In this document: positions 12,189 through 22,821 of the stretch, one piece after another | Numbering within the stretch: position 1 is the stretch's first letter | How the letters are laid out: the number at the start of each line of letters is the position of its first letter | Assembly (NCBI RefSeq): GCF_003711515.1 | Contig: NW_021167089.1 | Span: 1,403,799 to 1,467,798, forward strand | Direction: 5' to 3' | Length of the DNA: 64,000 nt | Origin: Sodiomyces alkalinus F11 | Lineage: Eukaryota > Ascomycota > Sordariomycetes > Glomerellales > Plectosphaerellaceae | The notes under the pieces: model-generated | Told to the model about the DNA's origin: nothing | The model's database searches: none | The model's input: the letters and a program-made list of their open reading frames with translations, nothing else | Position numbers and translations under genes: made by a program

Positions 12189-15100
12189 GGCCTTCGTTGT
12201 ACGTACCGGTAGTAATACAGAGATGGGTCGCCGATCTGTTCTCGATGTTTACTGCAGGACCAGCGCTTGGTGCCAATGATGAATATGGGGAGAGGACAGG
12301 CGTCAGACCGTTGATCGAGTCCTCTGCCGTCCGGCCGTCAAATGAGACAATCGAAGTTTACTTCTGATCATCTGCAACCTCGGCCGACTGAGCAAATCGA
12401 GACGCTACAGCCAGCCAGTGTCCCGTCCCCCGTCCTACCACGTCAATCCCTGAAGCCTATGGTGCCAGGATGGTGTGCGTGTGCCGCATGGCTGAAAAGT
12501 AGCCTTGCTTCAATCACGGCTGTTCCAGGGTTGCAACCCGCCAGACCGTATCTTCATCACAGATAGAATACGGAGCAAAGCCTTCCTAAGGTATGGCTGA
12601 TACTACAGAGCATTACTCCGTATTACTTTGTACCTACCTTATTACCTATTTGTTGGTCTAGGAGGTCTCTTATCGGTGAAAGGAGTAGCGGATGCCGATT
12701 AGCGACCAATCATATCTTGTATATGGGATAATTTAGTGCGGAGGTATCGCAGGGGAATAGGCGGTCGACGAACATTTCTGAGATGTAATTAATTTGGCGC
12801 GGTGTCTCCGCCGTCGAAATGACCTGTACCCGCGTTTGGCGAGCCTCTGTGACCAGAGAGGTACAAGTACTACGTAATTACGGAGGACACTCTACACGCT
12901 ATTATCTACTCTGTAACAAGCCCGCAGCTGACTCGTACGGAGTATCCACCGCCCCAGACAAACGCGGCAGTACACCTGACGCGGCGGTCATATGTACTTC
13001 GTACTTGGTACAAACCTGACCGACATGGAGGGGACAAAAGGCAGGGGAAAAAAGGAAGGAAAAAGAAAAAGGATAAAAGAAAGATAAAAACCCCCTCGGC
13101 AAAGGGCGATACACCCATTTTTGTCAGCTCTGCTATGAGACAGCTCGACTCATGGATCGCCGTATCCAAGGCGACCATCTGGGCAATGCTCCCTGAGGTG
13201 TTGTCAGGCGACGTTCGGGCGACACGGCCGAAATCCTGTGCTGCAGGTAATGTGTCTCAGAGACTAACCATGCAAAGGCCAAACAGAGAGAGTAGCGTTA
13301 TGGTAGAGTCGACGCCGAGGCATCACAAACCTGTGATTCGGTGGAGTGGAGATGTGACGCCAACCATCCAACACACGCGGAACGAAAGCCGATAGAGAAG
13401 ACCAAAAGTATTTTTAGCACTGCGACCTTGCCGTGGGTGGTTGGGTGGTGTGCTACTATGCATCGATCGCTTTACCTGCCGTCGACCTGAAAGGCTGGAT
13501 TGGTGACCACATACCAAGCCCTAGACGCCCTCGTGGTCAACTAAAAAGGCCCGCCAGCCAGCCCACCGACAATGGTCGTGGGGAACCGGAGTTTCGAATC
13601 TTTTAGACGATTCCCTTCCTCCCGTTATGATGTCCTGAAGCTTGGGTATTTCCGCTTGTTTGTTGTGGAATCCGACACATTGCAACACAAGAGGAAGAGG
13701 CTCTTCCGAATCCGAGTCGGTGCTAACACTGTTGGACTGTTAGGCCTGGATTCAAGGATTCAAAAACTCGGTTCATTCAAGGGCTGTTCATTGTTGCCGC
13801 CATCGACTAATTATTGGCCCACTGTGATGGAACTTGGGCCAGCCCCGCAATCCAATTGGCTCGACTGGTCATGCATTTCGCCCAACCGTATGGAGTAGTT
13901 ACTTCGTAGTCCATGCATCGTGCATCGGCGAGAAAGGAGTGCCTTTTGTGGAGCAGGTGTACGTTGTAGGTAAACTGACTGAACGCTTTGAATACAATAC
14001 CCAGAGAGCGAGCGCAGGATTCCACTAAGTATCCTTAGATGAATAAGTAGGGAGGCTATCGGATGCACTGTCGGCTAACGCCAACCACTTTTGAGGATAC
14101 AGTAATGTGACGTGACACGGGCTGCATGCTGAGACGGGGGTAAAACCATCATCATGTCATGCGCTTGCCGCGACGTCTCCTCTTGGCAAAATACTGATAG
14201 ATACTGACAAGACAAGACGAGAGGCCGCCCCTCTCTGTACCCGTACTCTTTACGGATTGTTGGTAAGGTAGCCACAGACTGAACCGAGCTCAGGCGCGGG
14301 GGGTGGGTCGGTGGATCTGGGCGGTGGTACGTACTGTATCTACCTAAGGCAAGGTACATACCTTACCTAGGTACCTACCTTAGGCATTGTTGTTACCCCA
14401 GCGGGATGTACCTATGAGATGAGAGTGGTTCCGAATGTGCGTGCCATCTGGAACCTGGTAATAGGAAAATAAACGATCATGAATAGAAGGCGATCCACGT
14501 TCCCGCTGTCGTGTCCGACGTGTCAAGCATCCAGAGACTGAGCCAGTGTGGCATTTTGTGTGCCTGAGTGATCTGAAAGGCGGAAGGCCCCGAGGAGAGG
14601 CACGGATGAATGTTAGTGGTATCGATAGTGCGAAACGGGCAGGGGACGGTCAGCAAAGCCTGTAGCGCCGCCGAAATGCAACGCTGCCTACCTAAAAGGT
14701 AGTCAACTCCAGGAGCATTCTCCACGCTTCTCGGGCTGAGGTGTCATACTCACGTACTCTGTTTGTAGAAACTCCTGTTTGTACGGATATTTCGCAACGG
14801 TAGGCTTTCTCTCCCACTCTATGTGTGTGCGTGTTGTTGTCATTGGGAAGGGTTCGGTTGGAGGGAAGAGGCGCCCATGTTCAACGTTTTCTGCCAGAGG
14901 GTGGGTGACCTAAAAAAGAGGAAGACAGAAAAGGAACGCAAGAATCGTGTTTCTTTGTACGACGAAGAGTAGCAAAGCTTGGCACGAACTTAACGGGGGT
15001 TATGTGGAAAAAGTCGATGGTCTTTTTCGGCCTTTGTATTTGCACACTCCGAGAGAGTCGCCTTGAGATATTAGTGTCGTTTCGTTTGTTCGCTTCGGTG

Positions 15101-17184
15101 CGTGTTCGTCCCAGAAGATCACGTCGTAGACTCTGAACGAAGGCCCGACTTTGGAACGAGGGGCTAATTTCGACGGAGGGAAGTATTCTGGCGGCGGGAC
15201 GAAACGTAGGTCAAGAAAAAAAAAAAAAAAGAAAAAAAAAAAAAAAGAAGTGGTTGGCGAAGAACAGTCCTTGTCTTCAACGACGAACTACCTTATTCAT
15301 ACCTTGAGGGGCGTGGCTCCAAGAGTCGGTGCATGGGGTGATTGGAGAAAATATTAGGCGCTTCCCGTGGGCGACCGGAACAAGAACGGTTGGTGCGAGA
15401 GGCAAAAGTACAGTACTTCGTCCCTACATCCTGGGGTGCTTCGTGCATTGTACAGAAGAAGTAGGCAAGTGCCTACCCGAGGCGAGGAGTGACCCGCTTC
15501 GGTAGACATCCCCCGGCACGAAGCTTCTCTTCTATTGGTTAATATCCATGTCGCTAGTTTGCACTCGCCGTCTCGGCACTGGTTGCCTCTAACTGTCCCT
15601 CCTAAACGAGCCTCCAAACGGTGAGCTGGAGTCTCCAAAACTTTGCCATGTACGGGTTCACTCTGTAATTACAAAGTACTTCGCACTTGCCATTTCCAAG
15701 CGCGCTACGAAAGGGCGCCCCAACATTTCACCCACCTGTCTATCGAGTACTGACCCTCTTGAGGGCTTTAAATGCCCCATCCCTCCACCGTGAACGGCAA
15801 TGTGAAATGATAGGCGAATAATAGATAAGTGACATTGTTCCTTGCGTATTCCCTTGTTCTGTATTCTGTAGGTAATTACTTCGTAACAAGATCGTGGTAC
15901 CTTGAAATCAAGGCTTGGCTGAAAACACGTGACTTTTAACCCCGCTTTACATAATCTTCGAGGAGACGAGACCAAGACCGCGTTTGAGGTGGGGCATTTC
16001 CAACGTCGCGAGTCGAACCGACTTGCCGACTAAGTTTGAGCCTCATTGTAACTGGTGTCTTCGGATAATAGAAAATAATCAAACCATGTCAAAGTGTCTT
16101 CCCTTCGATTATTTTTGCCTATGTAATCGTATACTGATTATATGTCCCTGCCATATGAACAGCCGGCACTGATAAAACTGGCTCTCCGTTCGCGAAGAAT
16201 TCGTTCCTCACGTCAGGCCTCATCCAATGGCATGCCGTGCTCGACGCTATAAGCGCTGGCTAAGCGCCCTCCAGCCAAGGCCGCCTGGCTACCTCACTTC
16301 CTCATTCATATGAACCTTACGTCAAGTTCAGTTGGACACATTCCTTCCAGAAGCCTGATTTCGCTGCTAACCACGCTCCCCCTCCGCCGGATGCCACGAG
16401 ACGAGTCGAGATACGATGCAGGGTCAGCGCCTAAAGACCCTATTTATAACTCCCGACCCAGGTTTCCGGACCGGAGCCGTGCGGGTTCTGTGGATCCCGG
16501 CATCTCATGTCTACGATCTCTAGCTGCGCAGGTCCGGTCCTGGGGTCCCGAAGCTAGATATGGAGGCGCCGACTGACACCCTCCATGCATCTTGGCCCTT
16601 CACGATGCGAAGATCTACTGGCCCACACGCCAGCACCCTGCAGTGCCGGACTGCAGGCAGTCGAGAAACCGGGGAGCCACCAGCCCTCGGGCGTTACGCC
16701 CGAAGAAGTGACGCACGCGACGCATTGGACAGTGAGCTTCGTTGGCCGACTGCTCGCTATGACGACTGGTGGTCCTGCGCCCTAGGCCTCATATGACGTC
16801 GGCGCCCCTGAGCAACGACGGGTGATCCCATGCGTGACAGGCAGCCACGAACATAAGCCAACCCATGGGGACCCCTCCAAGTCCGTAGATCCTGCCATCT
16901 CACCCCCTTGACAGACAGGGTGTCTGATAGCATGTGCACTACTATCCCGACATCCACCCCTCCCCCCCTGTTGGTCTTCAGCTGTCCGCCAGGTCACCAA
17001 CTGCCAACGACTCACCAGAGCCGCCCGAGAACGATCTGCCGAGCGTCACGAACTGCGGATACTGCAGAGCACTCTCGGCTATCGTAAGGCTACAGCCAGA
17101 AGAGAACCAGGGTCTCATCCACCTGTGCCGCTGTATGGTCCTGACATCCCGGTCCCATGGGGGGGGGGCTCAGACCCGGTAAGT
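12189..17184. other. Gene-poor region, right of the assembly gap
   Basis: These 5 kb hold no gene that I can support. TACGGAGTA/TACTCCGTA nonamers occur at 12614 and 12936, and 12026 lies just left of the gap. An AAGGTA/TACCTT inverted cluster sits at 14341-14386. Two A-rich runs broken by G lie at 15217-15250. The part from about 16190 to 17184 differs in texture (more GC, no A/T runs, small uninterrupted frames) and could be degenerate transposon sequence adjoining the LTR-like remnant, but I recognise no transposase or polymerase motif in it. Confidence 0.4.
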
Positions 17185-17436
17185 TGTTGCCGGATGTAAG
17201 TTATTATTAGGTAGATTTCTGATCAGCATGATCGCTCCCTTGTCTCAACCCCAGTTGCTAAATAAAGCAGCGGACCAGGAGTCTCAACCTGCATCTGCTT
17301 ATGACATGCAGACTGCTTAACATAACGTCAACTCCTCGCACGCTTAACACTTATCTCTCTGTTTACGTATGCCCCAAGCGCTTTATATCCCACTTACCAC
17401 CCTGCCTTGTTCTCTTCCCCCTTAAAAGACACAACA
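17185..17436. mobile_element. Possible solo LTR or LTR remnant
   Basis: The stretch starts TGTTGCCGGATG and ends AAAAGACACAACA, so it has the TG...CA ends and short inverted TGTTG/CAACA termini of many gypsy-type LTRs. It has an LTR-like length of about 250 bp and a TTTATAT promoter-like box at about 17382. No target-site duplication is visible (flanks TAAGT and AGCGC differ), and no gag-pol coding is seen next to it. This is a weak call that could be chance. Confidence 0.25.
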
Positions 17437-18040
17437 AGCGCCGAGCAGAGTTGTGCTATGTCCACATCGAATCGTATTGCAGCTGCCCCTTGCTCGGAAC
17501 AGACCGTGATGCTTCTCGGCGGCTCGACTCGTCCTGTATTTTCCTGAGGTCAGCCCAGTTCCTTTCCCACCACTGGATCCATCCTATCACAGCATGCGAA
17601 GAACCAAGACATCGAAGATATTCACCCCTCCCCACTGACACCGAACAATACTCTCGTTTCACTTGGCTTTCTCATTACAGCGGGACAGGGGTCAAGCATT
17701 CTTCATATGTCCGGTCCGCCAATATTGCGTGTTGCGTTGTTGACGTATGCAGCGGCTATGAAGAGTGGAAAGTAGGAGCATCGACCTCGTCATGTTCGTC
17801 CCCGATACGATGTCCTGGATCTCGAATAATAGATAGACGGTGGTCAACCAACCCCCGGTGAGTCGTACCCGCCATCCCCCCGGCCCTTGAACCGGAACTG
17901 CCTTTGAAGCTATCAGGCCCATCCCTCCCAGCAACGCCTACGTAACGACCATACCCTGATTCCGCTCCCGTCGCGGGGTTTGCTGGCTCTGTACTCATAT
18001 ATGTACCCTCAAGTGTAGGGGTACTTTCAGAATACATGCC
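17437..18040. other. Downstream flank of swc4
   Basis: No gene is seen. The right part is the likely 3' untranslated region of swc4, which ends at 18041 on the minus strand. Short frames on both strands here lack recognisable similarity. Confidence 0.45.
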
Positions 18041-19948
18041 TCATTTCCTTTGCCTCTTCGCACTCTTGTCACTTACAGTGCTCAAGACGCTAGCACTTCG
18101 CTTATGCGATGCCCCATTAGGTTCACTCCCGCCAGCCTTCTCGGCCTGAGCCTTATCCTCACCAGAAGCAGCCGTTTCCTCTCCCTTCGAATCGTTTTGG
18201 GATCGAGTCCTGTTACTCCACTCCCCATCGTTGATGTCTGATTGTTTCGCCGTCGTCTTCGCCTCCTTGCCAGATCCATCCTTCTCCGGGTTCGTATCGT
18301 TGGCACCCGTGCCCTTTGCCGACTCGGCAGAACCCCTCGGAGGGTTCTTTTTTCGTTCCCGCTCCTCGCGTTCTGTCTTCTTTGCCAACTCCACCTTAAT
18401 CTCGGCATCAATCTTATCCGTGACCTTGCGTGCGTCCAAAAGGCTGCTGACGGCGCCCATGAGCTGCTCGAACTGGGCCGTCACTGCGGCAGTCGGCATG
18501 GTCAACCGTGGGGGGACGTCGAGCTCCGTGAGCAGATTAGAAATGCGAATCTGCTGCTGACCGGACTTGTTCGTGAAGAGCTTGTTGATACGCTCATATC
18601 GGAATGTCGGGCCCGGCGGTAGACGATCGTGGTAGGAGACGCCATATATGTATTTTTCGGCCTCAGACAGCTTGCGTCGTTCCTGTGGCTGTTGTTGCTG
18701 TTGTTGCTGCTGCTGTTGCTGTGGCTGTGGCTGTGGCTGCTGCTGCTGCTGCTGCTGTTGCTGTCCCTTCTTACCGCCGGTCTTCTCAGTAGGTGTTGAC
18801 GCGGCATTAGCACCAGAATTCTTATTCCCTGGGCCGGAGGTGGTGGTAGCAGCGATACTCTCGCGCCGGCTTGAGGCGCCATCCGCAGCTGCTGATTGAC
18901 CAGGCGCAGATGGACTGGCACCATCCGCCCCCATCAGCGACTTGCGTTTCTTATTCTTGTCGACGGCCATCATGGTCTGGAGCAACGTCTGCAAGCCGGA
19001 GCTCGACTTGAAAGAGCTGATATCTTGGTCCGTGTGGGGGTAGTCGAGTCGGTTATACAGTTCGCGACGCTCCTCATTGAACACGGCGCTGCGTTGAAGT
19101 ATGCGTTTAATCTCCACAAGAAGCGACTCCTCCTCGTTGGCTTCCTCTTTGGTTCTGGTCATTCCGTTGATGGCGAACTCCTTCCGGAGCCTCTCCTGCG
19201 CCGGGTTGAATTTGGCCATCGTTTCATGTAGTGCGCACTCTTCTTTCGTCATATACTGGACAGGCGTTTGCGCTGCCATCATCTTCGCCGCAATCTCGTA
19301 GTACCGCGCTTTCAGATCCTCCATCGAACGGGGTTTCGGTGCAGGAATGATTGCTTTACTCTCATCACCATCCGCCGACGACTCGCCATTGATCGCCTCG
19401 GGTACGTAGTCGTATCGGTCCCAGATTATCGGCCATCGCAAGTCGTACTCCTTTACGAGATTTAGGAGATAGTCTGTTTCGTCCTTGGTCCAGTCGGGAT
19501 TCACGAGGTTGGTCTGGTACTGGTCGTCGCTGTATTGTGGCACATCAACACGCACGTTGAACTTCGCAAAGGCTGAGTCTTCCAGTTCTCGCTTTGTCTC
19601 TTCGCTCTTGACACGTTCGCCTTCCTGTGGTTCAGTGGCGCCAGCCCCCGGACCATCCGTCTTCCTTCTCCAATGCTTCAGGATCAAACTTCCTCCATCG
19701 CCACGGGCCGAGTTTTGAAACACCCGCAGTTCCCATTTCGCAGCCGGCTTCCGGCTTGCGATGCGCCGCTTCTTGAATATGGAAGCCTCAGGGACGATTG
19801 CGATTGGGTTGTCGCCGCCCAGGTTCTGTACTTCACGAGCCAAGCCTTTTAGGCTCAGCCGCGGCGCTGGGGTCTTCTGCTTCTTTGCCGGCCGGGGTCC
19901 CGCGTGGGCTTCGAGATTTAGTACGTCTCGGACGTCGGAGGAAGTCAT
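18041..19948 (-). CDS. swc4: Swc4/DMAP1, SWR1 and NuA4 complex subunit
   Basis: A single uninterrupted exon encodes 635 aa. The N-terminus (MTSSDVRDVLNLEAHAG) is the conserved start of fungal Swc4 (Eaf2). A SANT/Myb-like domain lies at about 150-215 (NPDWTKDETDYLLNLVKEYD, then RWPIIWDRYDY), followed by the DMAP1-type helical region (EDLKARYYEIAAKM; EEESLLVEIKRILQRS). A Gln-rich tract with Pro interruptions spans about 396-422, then the conserved C-terminal block (SEAEKYIYGVSYHDRLPPG) and a charged Lys/Glu tail with likely nuclear localisation sequences. Swc4 is shared by the SWR1 H2A.Z-exchange complex and the NuA4 acetyltransferase in yeast. At 635 aa it is longer than yeast Swc4 mainly because of the low-complexity parts. 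It is divergent from the p24 gene, with about 650 bp between starts. Confidence 0.95.
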   Translation of the reverse strand: MTSSDVRDVLNLEAHAGPRPAKKQKTPAPRLSLKGLAREVQNLGGDNPIAIVPEASIFKKRRIASRKPAAKWELRVFQNSARGDGGSLILKHWRRKTDGPGAGATEPQEGERVKSEETKRELEDSAFAKFNVRVDVPQYSDDQYQTNLVNPDWTKDETDYLLNLVKEYDLRWPIIWDRYDYVPEAINGESSADGDESKAIIPAPKPRSMEDLKARYYEIAAKMMAAQTPVQYMTKEECALHETMAKFNPAQERLRKEFAINGMTRTKEEANEEESLLVEIKRILQRSAVFNEERRELYNRLDYPHTDQDISSFKSSSGLQTLLQTMMAVDKNKKRKSLMGADGASPSAPGQSAAADGASSRRESIAATTTSGPGNKNSGANAASTPTEKTGGKKGQQQQQQQQQPQPQPQQQQQQQQQQQPQERRKLSEAEKYIYGVSYHDRLPPGPTFRYERINKLFTNKSGQQQIRISNLLTELDVPPRLTMPTAAVTAQFEQLMGAVSSLLDARKVTDKIDAEIKVELAKKTEREERERKKNPPRGSAESAKGTGANDTNPEKDGSGKEAKTTAKQSDINDGEWSNRTRSQNDSKGEETAASGEDKAQAEKAGGSEPNGASHKRSASVLSTVSDKSAKRQRK

Positions 19949-20598
19949 GTTGCAGAAGGTATGACGCGGGCTTCGGCGGGAGGGAGGGTGGGTGGGGGTC
20001 GAGGAGTAGCAGAGGCCGATGCGCTGTGGATAAGGAGACGACTCAAGAAGCCGGCATTAGTAGCATCGGGAGCCGACACATCCAAAACAAGGAATCTTGT
20101 AAGTCTGAGATGTCGTCCTGAAAGTTGGTGAGATGGGGTTTTGATGAAAGCCGAGAAATTGATGGCACGGTAGTTGGAAGATTGAAGTCCACATTGAAAA
20201 GTAAAAGGCTCAGACGCGAAGCAAGTTTGTACGAAGTACGTACACCGTGCAGCGTATAAGGTACCTAAGGTAAGGTAATTAAGGTACAGGTAGCCTCGCG
20301 ACAGAAGGCACGTGAGAGACCCACTTTATACATAGGGGACCCATACGCGTACAGAGGTAGTAGGTACGTACATGCACAACAGGGCCAATTTTCGAACGTG
20401 GCAGCTTTCCGCCTTGGTCTGGTAGGGGGCCATTGAAGTTGATCGTTGAAGTAATTAACGGGAACCTCGAAACGGTCAACCTCACCCAACTGGACTGTCT
20501 GCTCAACAAGTGCCGAACTGTACGATTGGAGGAGCGTCCTCCCTTTGAGTTCCCGATCTCGACACACATCCATCCCCTCACCAACCACATTGACAAAG
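19949..20598. promoter_or_regulatory. Shared divergent promoter region, swc4 / p24
   Basis: This 650-bp region lies between the start codons of swc4 (minus) and the p24 gene (plus) and must hold both promoters. It contains a cluster of AAGGTA/TACCT motifs at about 20258-20294, of the type scattered through the non-coding DNA of this window. I see no clear TATA box. Confidence 0.5.
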
Positions 20599-21532
20599 AT
20601 GAAGGCCCTCCTGCCTTTGCTGTCCCTGAGCGCCGTCGCGCAGGCGATCTACTTCTATATCGACGGCACCTCGCCGAAGTGCTTTTTCGAAGAGCTGCCC
20701 CAGGATACTCTGGTCGTCGGACACTACACGGCCGAAGAATGGGACGACCGGATTCAGGACTGGGCCAAACATGATGGTATTAGCATCTATATCACAGTCG
20801 ATGTACGTCACCCACCACCAGACGGTTCTCCCCCCTGGTGACCGTAGACCCATGGTCACTTGCATTCGCCCTCCTCCTTCCGCCGTGCTACCGTTTGACA
20901 ACCCAGCCTTTCCCTTGCCTCGTATCTCTCTAACAATGCTCTGCCTTCCCTATAGGAAGTCTTCGACAATGACCACCGCGTCGTCTCTCAACGCGGCGCT
21001 GCCTCTGGAAAATTCACCTTTTCTGCGGCCGACGCCGGCGATCACCGCCTCTGCTTCACCCCGTCCTCAACCTCTGGCCGCTCAGGCTGGCTGAGCAGGG
21101 CCAACCCCAACGGTGGCATCCGGTTTAATCTCGACTTGGTCATCGGCGAGACCTCCAAGATCGAGTCACGCGACAAGGACAAGCTGCAGGACATCGCCTC
21201 CAGGATTAAGGACCTCAACGCCAGGCTGCAGGACATTCGCCGAGAGCAGGTCTTTCAAAGAGTATGTCATGCCCGCGCTGTTTCTTTCCCCCGCCCATCT
21301 TTCGCGGACTTCGCTTCCGAGCGAAACCTGAACCATGGTTTGAATGCACCTGCTAATCGCCGAGCCTCTTCTCCCCCAACAGGAACGTGAAGCCGAGTTC
21401 AGAGACCAGTCTGAAATCACCAACTCCCGTGTCGTCCGCTGGATGATCATCCAGACCGTTGTCCTTACGGGCACTTGCGCATGGCAGCTTTCTCATCTCC
21501 GGTCTTTCTTTATCAAGCAGAAGCTTACCTGA
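20599..21532 (+). CDS. p24/emp24 family cargo receptor (Erp1/5/6-like)
   Basis: The exons are 20599-20802, 20956-21261 and 21383-21532 (219 aa, the usual p24 size). A signal peptide ends about residue 16 ([16 protein letters not shown]). A GOLD domain follows ([19 protein letters not shown], then HRLCFTPS), with the two conserved Cys that form its disulphide. A coiled-coil neck comes next ([20 protein letters not shown]), then one membrane span ([19 protein letters not shown]) and a short cytosolic tail [10 protein letters not shown]. The Phe pair is the COPII-type export signal and the Lys residues resemble COPI binding. p24 proteins cycle between ER and Golgi and load cargo, including GPI-anchored proteins. 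The start is fixed by the signal peptide. The alpha-subfamily assignment is from overall resemblance and is less certain. Confidence 0.92.
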
Positions 21533-22821
21533 AGAGAGACAGGAGTAAAAAAGGAGGAAGACGGAGAAATAGAGGACATGGTGGCTAGGAGCAGAGGTAT
21601 ATGTGGTCAGAAAGACAGTCGAATAAGACGTGAGGGGATCGATCCCTTGGCCTCAGGAGTGCGCTGGAGCGAAGATACAACCATGGTCATATGCATCTGC
21701 TTTCTATGCTGCGCATCGGCCTATGCATCTCGCCGTACAACGATGCCGAGACTCGAGCGAAAGGGGAATTGTCTTGCGTGTCGGCTGTCCATTCGAACGA
21801 ACGGGATTAGCATGAATGGATATCATGTAGAGAATAGCGCGCCTATATGAAAAGAGTGAGAGAGGAGTTGGTCTGTAGACTTAGTTTGCCATGAGCATCC
21901 ACAATGATTCAATGGGATCTATTATTTCTAAAAGAGCAGGCCAACAACGACTGACAAGAACACTTCAATGCGACATCTTTTTCATCCCCATGTGTTTTCA
22001 AGTCTTGAAAGCCTACCAACTCCCGAAAAGCCCATTTCCCTGAAGCTAGCTGCTGTATCCTTTTTTTGTTGTCTGCTCTCATCACGCGACCCTGAGGCGA
22101 ATTCGACATTTGACAGCTCTTGCACCTGCTCTCGGGCAAGACAAGCGACTCCTGTCTCATCATTCGCCTCGCGCTGCGCTCTTATTATGTACAGTAATCA
22201 AAAAACATATCGTAGTGCCAGACCCAATGCTATGGAACCCGCCTTCGCCCCTATGCGCCGTGCTGCGCTGTATATTAACAAAGATGTATATATGGTCCGT
22301 TGTTGCTGTTTGTACGCTATTCCTCAGCTCTGATGGTCTTGTCTTCAGAAATCTAAGGCATCCTCGACATTTAAGTCCCAAGGTGTACGATTCGAAACTG
22401 GCCGTCCATGCCGATAATGCACCGGAGTGATGTGGCTGCTGCGAGGCATACCAGGCAGAAGGCGTTGCCATGGATGGTGACCAAGAAACATCCCGAAGTT
22501 ACCGATCGCCAATATAGAAGGCACCGTGGCCAGTAAGAGAGTAGCAGAGAGGTGACCAAGGAAAAGGAGTGGTTTGACATCCAGAAGAAAAGGACTTTAG
22601 AGAATTGCGAGACAGTGCAGCGGGCACCGACCGCGAAGTGCCAGTATGATTTTCAGCCATAAAGAAAGGAGAGTAGACGAGGTCGACGTGGAGGAGACAG
22701 CGACCACCTCTGCGACCTGGTATGATAGACGGTCTCTCTAACTCGTCTTTGCCGTCTCTATCCGGATGTTCGTTCTGTCGAGTTCACAAAGTCGTAACTC
22801 TAGCAATTGACGCCGATGAGA
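21533..22821. other. Convergent intergenic region
   Basis: This lies between the ends of the p24 and casein kinase genes and probably consists of their 3' untranslated regions. I see no gene, and the short frames are unsupported. Confidence 0.5.

Noticed and set aside
15990..16070. tRNA-like B-box (GGTTCGACTC) on the minus strand near 16010
   Set aside because: The T stem does not pair and the acceptor arm has mismatches; no consistent cloverleaf could be drawn.
16934..17182. 82-codon frame ending just before the LTR-like element, considered as a pol remnant
   Set aside because: No integrase, reverse transcriptase or chromodomain motif could be recognised.
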